DNA of 64,000 bases from Clostridium estertheticum (GTDB lineage Bacteria; Bacillota; Clostridia; Clostridiales; Clostridiaceae): positions 806,001 through 870,000 of the forward strand of contig NZ_CP086239.1 in assembly GCF_026650985.1 (NCBI RefSeq), read 5' to 3'. This document shows positions 29,880 to 38,046 of the stretch, one piece after another; position 1 is the stretch's first letter; the number at the start of each line of letters is the position of its first letter. Made by a program: the position numbers and the translations under genes. The notes beneath the pieces were generated by a model. That model worked only from the letters and a program-made list of their open reading frames with translations, did not search any database and had not been told where the DNA came from.

Positions 29880-30767
29880 ATGAAAAAGAAATTATATTTC
29901 ATATTTATATTTATTTTTGTACTCTCTATCGTTGGGTGTTCAAGAACTACATCCACCACAATAGAAAAAATAAACCCTGTTAAACCAACGGTTGTAGCTA
30001 CACCTGTAATTGTAGCGAAACCTGTAATTGTGCCTAAACCAATTGAAATCGCTAAAATACCTGGGTTTGACAATACTACTGATATTAAACCTTATGGTAA
30101 GAGTATCCCGGTTCTAGAGTACCACTCAATTAGCTATGATAAAGGTAATCCAATTTGTATTCCAATTAAAAAATTTGAGGAGCAAATGGAATATTTAAAA
30201 GAAAACGATTATTATACTATAACACTTACAAACTTGTATGAGTATCTTATGAATAATACTCCAATACCTAAAAAATCTGTAGTCATTACTTTTGATGACG
30301 GATATGATAATAATTATACTGATATGTTTCCTGTTCTAAAAAAACATAAATTTAAAGCAACGATTTTTGTTATTACTTCCCTTACTGATGTACACAGCAA
30401 CATGCTAACATCCAAACAACTTGTAGAAATGGACAAATATGGTATAGATATAGAAAGCCATACTGTACATCATGATAATTTAAAATTGATTTCTAAGGAT
30501 AACCAACTAAAAACGTTAATTGAATCTAAAAAATATCTTGAAAAAACATTAAATAAAACAGTAAATTTCTTCGCATATCCTTATGGTGGGTACAATAAAA
30601 GTGCAATCGAGGCGGTGAAAGAAGCTGGTTACAAAATGGCTTTCACCACTGAAAATGGCTGGTCCTCTAAAAAGAATGGTATTTTTTCATTACATAGGGT
30701 ATGGATAAGTGCTTCTGATAGTAAGAAAGTATTTGAAAGTAAAATTTCTAAACCTTTAATAGAATAA
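29880..30767 (+). CDS. Polysaccharide deacetylase lipoprotein
   Basis: Extracellular NodB-type deacetylase tethered by lipid. The 295-aa product has a signal peptide ending in the lipobox LSIVGC (Cys about 20), a Pro/Val-rich linker, then the NodB domain: PVLEYHSI, VVITFDDGYDNNY (catalytic Asp pair), ESHTVHHDNL (metal His) and FAYPYGGYN. Likely substrates are peptidoglycan or other N-acetylated wall glycans. A diverged paralogue of the same design lies at 44319. ATG 29880 follows AAAGGAG. Confidence 0.9.
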   Translation: MKKKLYFIFIFIFVLSIVGCSRTTSTTIEKINPVKPTVVATPVIVAKPVIVPKPIEIAKIPGFDNTTDIKPYGKSIPVLEYHSISYDKGNPICIPIKKFEEQMEYLKENDYYTITLTNLYEYLMNNTPIPKKSVVITFDDGYDNNYTDMFPVLKKHKFKATIFVITSLTDVHSNMLTSKQLVEMDKYGIDIESHTVHHDNLKLISKDNQLKTLIESKKYLEKTLNKTVNFFAYPYGGYNKSAIEAVKEAGYKMAFTTENGWSSKKNGIFSLHRVWISASDSKKVFESKISKPLIE

Positions 30768-30824
30768 AGCACTCAACTGATTAACAGTAAAAGAACATTT
30801 GAAATTATGATAGGAAAATATAAA

Positions 30825-30856
30825 TGAACTCCCTTTAATTAAAAAGGGAGTTTATT
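30825..30856 (+). terminator. Terminator after the deacetylase
   Basis: AACTCCCTTT/AAAGGGAGTT, 10-bp stem with a 6-base AATTAA loop and TTTATTT tail; could also end the minus-strand small gene at 30926. Confidence 0.8.
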
Positions 30857-30925
30857 TATATTATTAAAATTAATAATATAAAAAACATAAACATGATAAC
30901 ATCTTATTATATGTAAATTTTAATA

Positions 30926-31105
30926 TTAATTATCTTCTTTATTTTCTAATTTGTCTAAAATAATATCTATCTTTTTCTCCATATTCTTACTTCTATTAAA
31001 AAAATCTTTAAAACTTTGTATTGCTTTATATATTCCTATTATAAGTGCAATTAATATAGCAATGTTAACAATTGTAGAAACGATTGTAGAAAGGTTAAAT
31101 TCCAT
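30926..31105 (-). CDS. Small single-span membrane protein, 59 aa
   Basis: Not recognised by name. The ORF starts MEFNLSTIVSTIVNIAIL and has one membrane helix (about residues 8-28), then a basic stretch and a Lys/Glu-rich amphipathic tail ending ENKEDN. TAAGGAGG lies seven bases before the ATG. This layout (N-out single helix, charged tail) is that of small clostridial membrane proteins with no assigned function. It is divergent from the PadR operon. The rest of the gap (31106-31378) has only AT-rich sequence and promoter-like elements. Confidence 0.6.
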   Translation of the reverse strand: MEFNLSTIVSTIVNIAILIALIIGIYKAIQSFKDFFNRSKNMEKKIDIILDKLENKEDN

Positions 31106-31378
31106 ATAAATCCTCCTTACTATATTGAATAGTTTAATCAGGTTATTTTACAATTTAGACTAACAATATATATTCAATCATATCATAATTGCCATAAATC
31201 TACTATTATTTCATTTTAAAGAATGTTCGATAGCATTAATGTGAAAGTAATATAATTGGAACTGTTTGTAATAACTAGATATTTAAATTACATTTTATAT
31301 AAATTAATTAGTATATGATACATATTACATTGACACACATAGTAATATGCGTTAAAGTATAATTACGAGGTGAACATA

Positions 31379-31720
31379 ATGAATAAAATCAATATCAGTA
31401 GTGAATTAATTCGTGGTAACATTGATTCAATAATACTTCGAGTAATATGTGATGGAGATAACTATGGATATGAAATCATTAAAGATATTTCAAAAAATAG
31501 TGAAGGAAAATACGAATTAAAAGAACCTTCATTGTATACAAGTTTAAAAAGGCTTGAATCACAAAAACTTATTGAGTCTTATTGGGGAAGTGAAAGTCAG
31601 GGTGGCAGAAGAAAGTATTATAGGATTACAGAACTAGGTAAAGAAAATTATGAAAAATCACTTTCAGCTTGGAAGATAGCAAGAGATTTAATAGATAAAC
31701 TTATTAAAAGGGAGGGATAA
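31379..31720 (+). CDS. PadR family transcriptional regulator
   Basis: Winged-helix repressor of the short PadR type. The 113-aa product shows SELIRGNIDSIILRVICDGDNYGYEII, EPSLYTSLKRLESQKLIESYWGS and GGRRKYYRITELGKE, all diagnostic. ATG 31379 is six bases after GAGGTG; the GTG at 31370 is inside that binding site. It overlaps the next gene by one base (TAATG), the standard pairing of PadR with a permease-prefix membrane protein. A TTGACA at 31330 suggests a promoter, and a GTATATGATAC half-palindrome at 31311 could be an operator, both weak. Confidence 0.92.
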   Translation: MNKINISSELIRGNIDSIILRVICDGDNYGYEIIKDISKNSEGKYELKEPSLYTSLKRLESQKLIESYWGSESQGGRRKYYRITELGKENYEKSLSAWKIARDLIDKLIKREG

Positions 31721-32415
31721 TGGGTATGAATAGTTTAAAAAATCATGTTGATAGTATTTTTAGCAACTATAAATCAAGTAAACAGATTAATGAATTGAAA
31801 TATGAGGTTTTGAGTAACCTTGAGGCAAAGGTTGATGATTTAACTGCAAATGGTATGGATCACAGCGAGGCTATTAAAAAAGCCAAAGGAAGCATTAACA
31901 GTATAGATTACCTTATTGATGGAAACATAAAAATATATATAAATAAATATAATCTTGAATATATACAAATAGCTTTGCTTTATTCTATAATAGCATGGAT
32001 AATAACAATACCTGCTTTAATTATTAGAGTAGGATTTATATTAAATATATTTCTTTTTATTTGTAGTATTGTAATTGGAATAAAGTATTGCCTATTAAAC
32101 TCAAAAAAAGAATCTGACTATCGTAAGTGTAAATCCTTTATTAATATACAATCGGCGTTTAAAGCTAAAAAAATTGCTTGGATTATGTGGTTATTGTTTA
32201 TTGTAGTTTATACTCTGTTTACCACTGCAATTCAGTTTGGAAGTAACATTTGGTTCTCAAGACCAATTAGTATAACAGGTCCATATCAATTTGCTAAACT
32301 GGCAATAGGATACTGTATTCCGCTTATTTCAATCATAATTCCATTGATTTTTAATTTAGCTCCAAAACTAATATTAAAATATGAGGTGGGTGAAGACAAT
32401 GAAAACGAGGAATAA
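31720..32415 (+). CDS. Permease-prefix/HAAS-type membrane protein
   Basis: Membrane partner of the PadR regulator. The 231-aa product has an N-terminal helical domain (about residues 1-65, SNLEAKVDDLTANGMDHSEA) of the permease-prefix or HAAS type that often follows PadR genes. About four membrane helices come next (about 75-120, 147-170, 190-215). The ATG overlaps the PadR stop; AAGGGAGGG lies upstream, and Met3 is an alternative start. Function is unknown; such pairs are thought to sense envelope stress. Overlaps the next gene by 17 bases. Confidence 0.75.
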   Translation: MGMNSLKNHVDSIFSNYKSSKQINELKYEVLSNLEAKVDDLTANGMDHSEAIKKAKGSINSIDYLIDGNIKIYINKYNLEYIQIALLYSIIAWIITIPALIIRVGFILNIFLFICSIVIGIKYCLLNSKKESDYRKCKSFINIQSAFKAKKIAWIMWLLFIVVYTLFTTAIQFGSNIWFSRPISITGPYQFAKLAIGYCIPLISIIIPLIFNLAPKLILKYEVGEDNENEE

Positions 32416-32959
32416 TATAATAATTGGCTTAGCAATAATGGGGATAGTCTTATTTGGACTAGTTCAGTTTATTGTTATACCAAAGAATAATCAGAAAAAT
32501 AGCCAGTATATGGTTCAACAGCGAAATCCTATAACACACGACATAAATAATGTTCTAAAATATAGAAATGAGTATATGGGTAATTCGAGCAATATAATTA
32601 ATTTATTTCACAAATTGCCTTTAAGTAATATTAAAATGTCTTTTGAGTTATTTCCAAATAAGTTAACAGCAGAAGTGAATTATAAGGATACTATAGCAAA
32701 TATTAATGAGAATAAGGTGAATAAAGCCTTGATATACAATTCTACTGTTGCATTTGCTCTAATTGATAATCTTCAAGTAATAAATTATAACTTTACTGGT
32801 TCAGCATATAAAGTCTCACGCTTAGATGTTGAAAAGTGGTATGGGCGAGATTTACCGGGTTTATTAAAAAAAGAGGAATGGAAAAATAAAGTACAGGATA
32901 AACTTGAAGATAACAAATATGTTAATGATTGTATAAAAGCAGTATTGATGAAGAAATAA
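32399..32959 (+). CDS. DUF4825-like membrane-anchored protein
   Basis: The 186-aa product has an N-terminal membrane helix (about residues 6-26) and an extracytoplasmic part with NNVLKYRNEYMGNSSNIINLFHKLPL, which resembles DUF4825. That domain also occurs next to BlaR1-type M56 sensors. I chose ATG 32399 (MKTRNN) behind GAGGTG; ORF callers may extend it to 32381. The protein ends YVNDCIKAVLMKK. It is part of the PadR cluster, so it is probably regulated with it. The domain name is from memory. Confidence 0.65.
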   Translation: MKTRNNIIIGLAIMGIVLFGLVQFIVIPKNNQKNSQYMVQQRNPITHDINNVLKYRNEYMGNSSNIINLFHKLPLSNIKMSFELFPNKLTAEVNYKDTIANINENKVNKALIYNSTVAFALIDNLQVINYNFTGSAYKVSRLDVEKWYGRDLPGLLKKEEWKNKVQDKLEDNKYVNDCIKAVLMKK

Positions 32960-33021
32960 CTATCTTAAGGGATTGGATAATGAAGTTATTTCAAAAAAAG
33001 ACAGTAGAAGGGGGTCATTAT

Positions 33022-33306
33022 ATGATGAAAAAGAGAAATATTATAATAGGTGGATTGTTAATTATTGTGTTAACTTTTTTTATTACTGATTTTTGTTTAG
33101 AAAAAGCAAATAAATCTCCTGTTTTTGCAATTCCAATGGTAATGTACAAAGATGGAGGGTCCATAGAATACTATGGTTTGGGCTATAAGGTAATAAAATA
33201 TTCTAATGTAACTGGCTCGGAGATAAAAATGGATTTTGGTACTTGGTTTATGAAATTTTCACCACCTAAATATAAGATTATTCAATTCAAGAAAGAGAGA
33301 GTTTAA
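33022..33306 (+). CDS. Small membrane-anchored protein, 94 aa
   Basis: Unassigned. One N-terminal helix (about residues 5-25) is followed by an external part with VYKDGG-like MYKDGGSIEYYGLGYKVIKY and GTWFMKFSPP. Similar short proteins sit beside DUF4825 proteins in clostridia, from memory. ATG 33022 has AAGGGGG eight bases upstream; a longer frame from 32929 would overlap the previous gene without a ribosome binding site. It is the fourth gene of the PadR cluster. Confidence 0.65.
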   Translation: MMKKRNIIIGGLLIIVLTFFITDFCLEKANKSPVFAIPMVMYKDGGSIEYYGLGYKVIKYSNVTGSEIKMDFGTWFMKFSPPKYKIIQFKKERV

Positions 33307-33351
33307 TATTTATGAGCAATTGGTGTATGTTGCACATTATTATGTAATGAT

Positions 33352-33359
33352 GGGGGGGG
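33352..33359 (+). promoter_or_regulatory. G8 tract acting as ribosome binding site of the MutS-like gene
   Basis: Eight consecutive Gs, rare in this AT-rich genome, placed six bases before the TTG start at 33366. Length changes by slippage would alter the Shine-Dalgarno and its spacing. Confidence 0.6.
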
Positions 33360-33365
33360 TATGCT

Positions 33366-34040
33366 TTGATAACAGCGCTAGAAAAATATAAAAAGAGAAA
33401 TGCTCGATATAAACTACTACTTAAGAAGCAACAGAAAGGTGTAAATAGTATAAGCACCTTACCACTTGTTATTTTTGTACTCGTACTTGTAATTTTAATA
33501 GAAACATATAGATTGAAAAGGTTTTACTTATTTGAGATAGTGATTTTAATTGCAATTGTTTTATTTTGTTACTTAGCATATTTGCAAAAAAACACAGAAA
33601 ACAGAAAAAAGTCTACCGCTGCATTATGTGAAATAAATGAAACTTCCATAAAAAGATTAAAGGGTGGTTGGATACACTTTGAAGATACCGGTGAAGATTT
33701 TATAGATGAAAATCATAATTATTCATATGATCTTGATATTTTTGGTAAAGGATCTTTATTTCGATGGATAAATACAGCTTATACTTATATTGGAAGACAG
33801 TGTCTAAAACAAATATTCACGGAAAAACCTCAAAATGAACAAAAAATATATGATAGACAATCAGCAGTTAAAGAACTTGAGCAGAAAGTATATTTTAGAC
33901 AAAAACTTGAGTTAGAAGGAAAGATAATGCTCAACAACAAACAAAATCCTAAAGAACTTTTTTTATGGGCAAAAAAAATAAGTAATCATATATTAAAAAA
34001 TAGAGTAGTTTGGTTTTTAAGATCTCTTTCTATCCTGTTG
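33366..34040 (+). pseudogene. Membrane-anchored MutS-like ATPase, 5' fragment
   Basis: First part of a MutS-family gene broken by a TnpB-only insertion at about 34040. It starts with TTG 33366 behind a G8 tract. About 225 residues remain: a charged N-terminus, two membrane helices (about 30-75), and a MutS core-like segment (LDIFGKGSLFRWINTAYTYIGRQCLKQIF). The reading frame runs on into the element and stops at 34088. Joined with the 3' fragment it gives an unbroken frame (see mobile element). No mismatch-binding domain is present, so the intact protein would not be a mismatch recogniser; it is a MutS-like protein of unknown function. Confidence 0.85.
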
Positions 34041-34214
34041 CGAAAGAGTACACCTATCCTCTATAGGTGGGTGGTGAATTTCGTCTAGCTTAGGGCAGTT
34101 TATAAAACTAAATTCATTACTTATAAGTATAATATTAATACAGAATATACTCATAATTTTAGCTATATACGGACATAATATCATTATAATATACTTGTGA
34201 AAGGAGGAGTCTCA

Positions 34215-35491
34215 ATGCCTCAAAATTCAAAAAAAGAAGAAAAGGAAATCTTGTACGGAGTTCAAAAGCAACAACTTAAAGATTTGTCAGCTAAGGAATA
34301 TAAAGCACTTAAAGAACTATGTTTTTTATCCAAAAACATGTACAATGTAGCATTGTATAATATACGGCAACATTATTTTACACAAAACAAGTTCCTAAGT
34401 TACATTAAAAACTATCATGTTTGCAAAACTAATGAAAACTACGTAATACTTAATAGTAATTCATCCCAGCAAATAATGAAGATTGTAGATGCAAATTTTA
34501 AGTCGTTTTTTGGATTACTTAAATTAGCAAAAGCAGGTAAGTACAAATATAGCGATGTTAGAATGCCAAGTTATTTACCTAAGATAGCTTATTTGAAATT
34601 GTATTTTGTGAATTCAATGTTACTACAGATAAATTTGCAGTACCAATGTCTGCTGCTTTCAAAAGTCTTTATGGCAAAATTGAGATTGCGATGCCAAAAA
34701 ATCTAAAGAGTAAATTAATTAAAAAAATTATAATACTACCCAGAAACGATGCAAGGTTCTTTGAAATCCAATGGACATATGAAATCGAGGAGTTCAAAGG
34801 TAGTTTAAATAAAAAAAATACACTTGCAATTGATTTAGGAGTAGACAACTTATGCACTTGCACCACAAATTCTGGCAAAGCTTTTATTATTGACGGTAAA
34901 AAGCTTAAATCAATAAACCAAGGTACAAATAAGCGGAGTTGCAAATTGCAATCAATTAAAGATAAACAAAATATCACACGCACTACTAAAGCCCAAGGAA
35001 ACCTTTGGAACAAACGAGGTAATAAGGTTAATGATTATCTCGCTAAAACTGCAAGGCTAATTATTGATTACTGCATAACTAATGATATTGGCTCGCTTGT
35101 TGTAGGTTCTAACAAAAACATCCAAAAGGGTGTTAATCTAGGCAGAGTTAATAATCAAAACTTTGTTAATATACCAATTGGTCAGTTAAAGGCAAAGCTT
35201 AAATATCTAAGCAAACGATATAAAATTGTATTCATAGAACAAGAGGAAAGCTATACTTCAAAAGCTGATTTTTTAGCAACTGATAATATGCCTGTTTATG
35301 ACGCCCTAATTAAAAGAACTTATATTTTTAGTGGCAAACGAACCTCTAGAGGACAATATAAATCGTCAATGGGAATTATATTAAATGCTGATATAAATGG
35401 TTCTCTTAACATAATGCGAAAAGCAGAAATAAAGAACATTTGCTTAATGTACAACGAGTATATGAATCCCAAAAGGATTAAGATAGCTTAA
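34215..35491 (+). pseudogene. tnpB: tnpB (RNA-guided nuclease family) with one frameshift
   Basis: ATG 34215 follows AAAGGAGGA. The first frame (MPQNSKKEEKE...) runs through MYNVALYNIRQHYF, NYVILNSNSSQQIMK and PSYLPK to about 34582. The correct continuation DSLFEIVFCEFNVTT is in another frame, explained by loss of one A in the codons around 34581. The rest is intact: RuvC-I AIDLGVDN, RuvC-II FIEQEESYTSK, RuvC-III NADINGS, so D-E-D are all present. The usual CxxC zinc finger between RuvC-II and III is absent, replaced by SGKRTSRGQYKS, as in one known TnpB subgroup. Unless the shift is a sequencing error, no full-length TnpB is made. Confidence 0.87.
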
Positions 35492-35640
35492 ATGTAAGCT
35501 GGGAGCATAAAGCTTACAGTGTAGGGCGTCCTTGGACACGCCAAAAGGAATAAGGCTTCCTACTTAGTTAGGTTTAAAAGTAATAGCAAACTTCTTTATA
35601 AATAAGAATCTCCCACTTCTAAAGTGGCGAGAGGGTTCAA
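35400..35640 (+). ncRNA. Candidate omega-RNA (right-end RNA) of the TnpB element
   Basis: In this family the guide RNA comes from the end of tnpB to the right end, with the guide just outside. Here 35492-35640 is GC-richer than its surroundings and can fold: AAGCTTACAG with the preceding GTAAGCTGGG (about 35494-35520), the GGGCGTCC/GGACACGCC arm (about 35524-35543), and the end hairpin. The guide would be the host bases from 35641 on (GATAACCACAATAACC). The 5' boundary is a guess. Confidence 0.45.
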
Positions 35641-36856
35641 GATAACCACAATAACCACCTTAACAGTACTAGTTAGAATAATTTATTATATAAAATCTGC
35701 TTTATTTGGTATTAATAAAAGTGCACCAAAAATATTTTATTTGATTCCGTATTACATTCCTGCTTTTTTAATTATGATTCAATGTATAATTCTAAGGATA
35801 AATCGAGAAGATAGAATGGAAACTTTAAATATGGCTGAAAAATATAACGATGACATAAAAACATATAAAAATATGCTTAGGCATATAGAAAAGCATAAAT
35901 TCAAGTCAGAGTATATTGTGAATTTGTGTAAAAACCTTTATGATAAAGATGGAAAAAGTGCATCAAAACAGATAGGTGATTTTTCTAGAATTTGTGAAGT
36001 TATATCCGATAGGCGTAATATGATATATCCCATTTTAAATTCGATTTTCATGATAGAATATCACTGGATTATTTCTATTGAAAAGTGGAAGATAAAATAT
36101 GGAAACAATTTTGAAGGATGGATTAATACAATAGGGGAATTAGAAGCTTTGTGTAGCATTGCAGTTATAAAACACGATAATCCTTATTGGAGTATGCCTA
36201 ATATTGTAACTGGACCATCAAAGATTATTGCCAAAAATATGGGCCACCCTCTTTTAGGGGAAAATAGGGTATGTAATAATTTAAAAGTGGAAGCACCATA
36301 TTCAGTTATGATTATAACAGGTTCTAATATGTCTGGTAAGAGTACATTTATGAGAACTGTTGGAATAAATATTGTATTAGCATATGCCGGAGCTCCTGTA
36401 TGTGCAGATCAATTTTGTTGTACTATTATGGATTTCTATAGTTGCATGAGGATAAGTGATAATCTAGGACAAAGTATATCTTCTTTTTATGCAGAAATAT
36501 TAAAAATTAAAAATATCGTTAAGGCTGCAAAAGAAGGAAAACAAGTGCTGTTTTTATTAGATGAAATCTTTAAAGGTATCAATTCAAGGGATAGGCACAC
36601 TGGAGCTATGATACTGGTAAAACAATTAAGTAAAACTGGAAATTTAGGATTTGTATCCACTCATGATTTAGAGTTAGCTGAAATGGAGAATCATAGAAAT
36701 TTAAAAGTTAAAAACTATTATTTTTCTGAATATTATAAAAAAAATGAAATTTACTTTGATTATAAATTAAAAATTGGTATTTCACCTACAAGAAATGAGA
36801 TATATTTAATGAGATTAGCTGGTATTGAAGTAGAAGAAATCAATGAGATAAAATAA
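35641..36856 (+). pseudogene. Membrane-anchored MutS-like ATPase, 3' fragment
   Basis: Continuation of the gene begun at 33366. About 405 residues: two membrane helices (TTITTLTVLVRIIYYI; FYLIPYYIPAFLIM), a helical lever region, then the MutS ATPase with Walker A TGSNMSGKSTFMRTVG, SISSFYAEILKI, Walker B VLFLLDEIFKGINSRDRH and the FVSTHDLELAEM switch. All ATPase motifs are intact. The rejoined protein would be about 630 aa with four membrane helices and no mismatch-recognition domain. It may still be made as a fragment from an internal start, but nothing points to one. Confidence 0.85.
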
Positions 36857-36867
36857 TGTTGAATTTA

Positions 36868-36900
36868 TAAATAACCTCATATCTAATGTGGGGTTATTTA
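36868..36900 (+). terminator. Terminator after the MutS-like gene
   Basis: AAATAACC pairs with GGTTATTT around a partly paired middle; only a short T run. Confidence 0.65.
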
Positions 36901-36940
36901 GCGTACAGCTGATACATGTGTAAAAAAGAATTCTTTATGA

Positions 36941-36995
36941 AGGGTTAGCCTAGTTACGTCGTCAAGAAACGTAATTAGATAAGCCTGTTTTTTTT
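36941..36995 (+). terminator. Orphan terminator or attenuator upstream of the ABC operon
   Basis: Imperfect stem of GGTTAGCCTAGTTACGT with ACGTAATTAGATAAGCC, then TGTTTTTTTT. No gene ends here, and the ABC gene starts 270 bases on. Either a second terminator of the upstream unit or an attenuator. The rest of 36996-37265 is AT-rich and must hold the operon promoter; none was clear. Confidence 0.65.
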
Positions 36996-37265
36996 GAGCT
37001 TTTAGTTTAAGGCTTACGTAAGGTTAATTAATATAAATATTCTAGTATGCGTTTTTTACTCACGAAAATTAATGCTGTAAAATGTATACTTATAAATACG
37101 AACATTCCCATAATATTAAATCATAGAAACATTCAGGTCGTTGATACTTTATGGAGAATTAATTAAGCGTTAATTGTATTATGTTAAATTACATTAAAGT
37201 AATATTCAAATAGTAATTCATTATAAAAAATTCACCATAAAAATAGAAAGTGAGGGAAAACAACT

Positions 37266-38012
37266 ATGACAACATTATTAACAGCGAAAGAAGTTACAAA
37301 AATTTATGACAATAGTAAAAAGCCAGCATTAAATAAGGTTTCTTTACAAATTGAGACTGGAGAATTTATTGCTATAATGGGGGCTTCAGGATCAGGAAAG
37401 ACTACTTTATTAAATGTATGTTCAACTATTGATACTTTTACAAGTGGAGACATTATTATAAATGGTGTAAATATTAATACACTAAATGATAATAGTGCTA
37501 CTGATTTTCGAAAATGTAATTTAGGGTTTATTTTTCAAGAATATTTTCTACTGGATAGTCTAACAGTTACAGAAAATATAGCAGTACCACTTACTTTACT
37601 ACATAAGACTCCCAAAGATATTGAATTTTTTGTACATCAAATAGCCGAGCGATTTGGTATAAGCGATATATTATCTAAATATCCAAGTGAATTGTCTGGG
37701 GGACAAAAGCAACGTGTTGCTGCAGCAAGAGCTATCATAAAAAATCCTAGCGTTTTGTTTGCAGATGAGCCTACCGGTGCACTAGACTCAAACTCTGCCA
37801 CAGCGTTGCTTCACAAATTAGAGGAAGTGAACAAAGAATTAAAAACTACTATTCTAATGGTAACACATGATGCGTATGCTGCAAGTTATGCAAGTCGTAT
37901 TATTATATTTAAGGATGGACAAATCGTTAGAGAATTACAAAAATGTAGTAAAGAAAGAAAGCTTTTCTTTGAGGAAATTTTAAAAGAAGTTGCAAAACTG
38001 GGGGAAAACTAA
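37266..38012 (+). CDS. ABC transporter ATP-binding protein (MacB/BceA type)
   Basis: ATPase of a bacitracin/antimicrobial-peptide type exporter or detoxifier. The 248-aa product has Walker A GASGSGKTT (about residues 40-48), the Q-loop FQEYFLLDSLTV, the signature LSGGQKQRVAAARA, Walker B VLFADEPTGALDS and the H-loop VTHD. It belongs to the MacB/LolD/BceA group. ATG 37266 follows GTGAGG. The permease follows 35 bases later, and a sensor kinase and regulator come after it, so the four form a sensing/export module like Bce/Vra systems. Confidence 0.92.
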   Translation: MTTLLTAKEVTKIYDNSKKPALNKVSLQIETGEFIAIMGASGSGKTTLLNVCSTIDTFTSGDIIINGVNINTLNDNSATDFRKCNLGFIFQEYFLLDSLTVTENIAVPLTLLHKTPKDIEFFVHQIAERFGISDILSKYPSELSGGQKQRVAAARAIIKNPSVLFADEPTGALDSNSATALLHKLEEVNKELKTTILMVTHDAYAASYASRIIIFKDGQIVRELQKCSKERKLFFEEILKEVAKLGEN

Positions 38013-38046
38013 TGATACTACATTACACGAGGAGGCAATTAAAAAT

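Larger units (their letters stand above)
34040..35640 (+). mobile_element. TnpB-only IS200/IS605-family element
   Basis: About 1.6 kb with no tnpA. Left end carries the hairpin ACCTAT-CCTCT-ATAGGT (34052-34068); right end the hairpin CCACTT-CTA-AAGTGG (35613-35627) and terminates in TTCAA. There are no inverted repeats or target duplication, as expected for this family. Removing it joins ctg-tt to g-ata-acc and restores one open frame in the MutS-like host gene (SILL|ITTITT), so both ends are known to within one base (one G is shared). Without tnpA it depends on a helper for movement. Confidence 0.88.
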
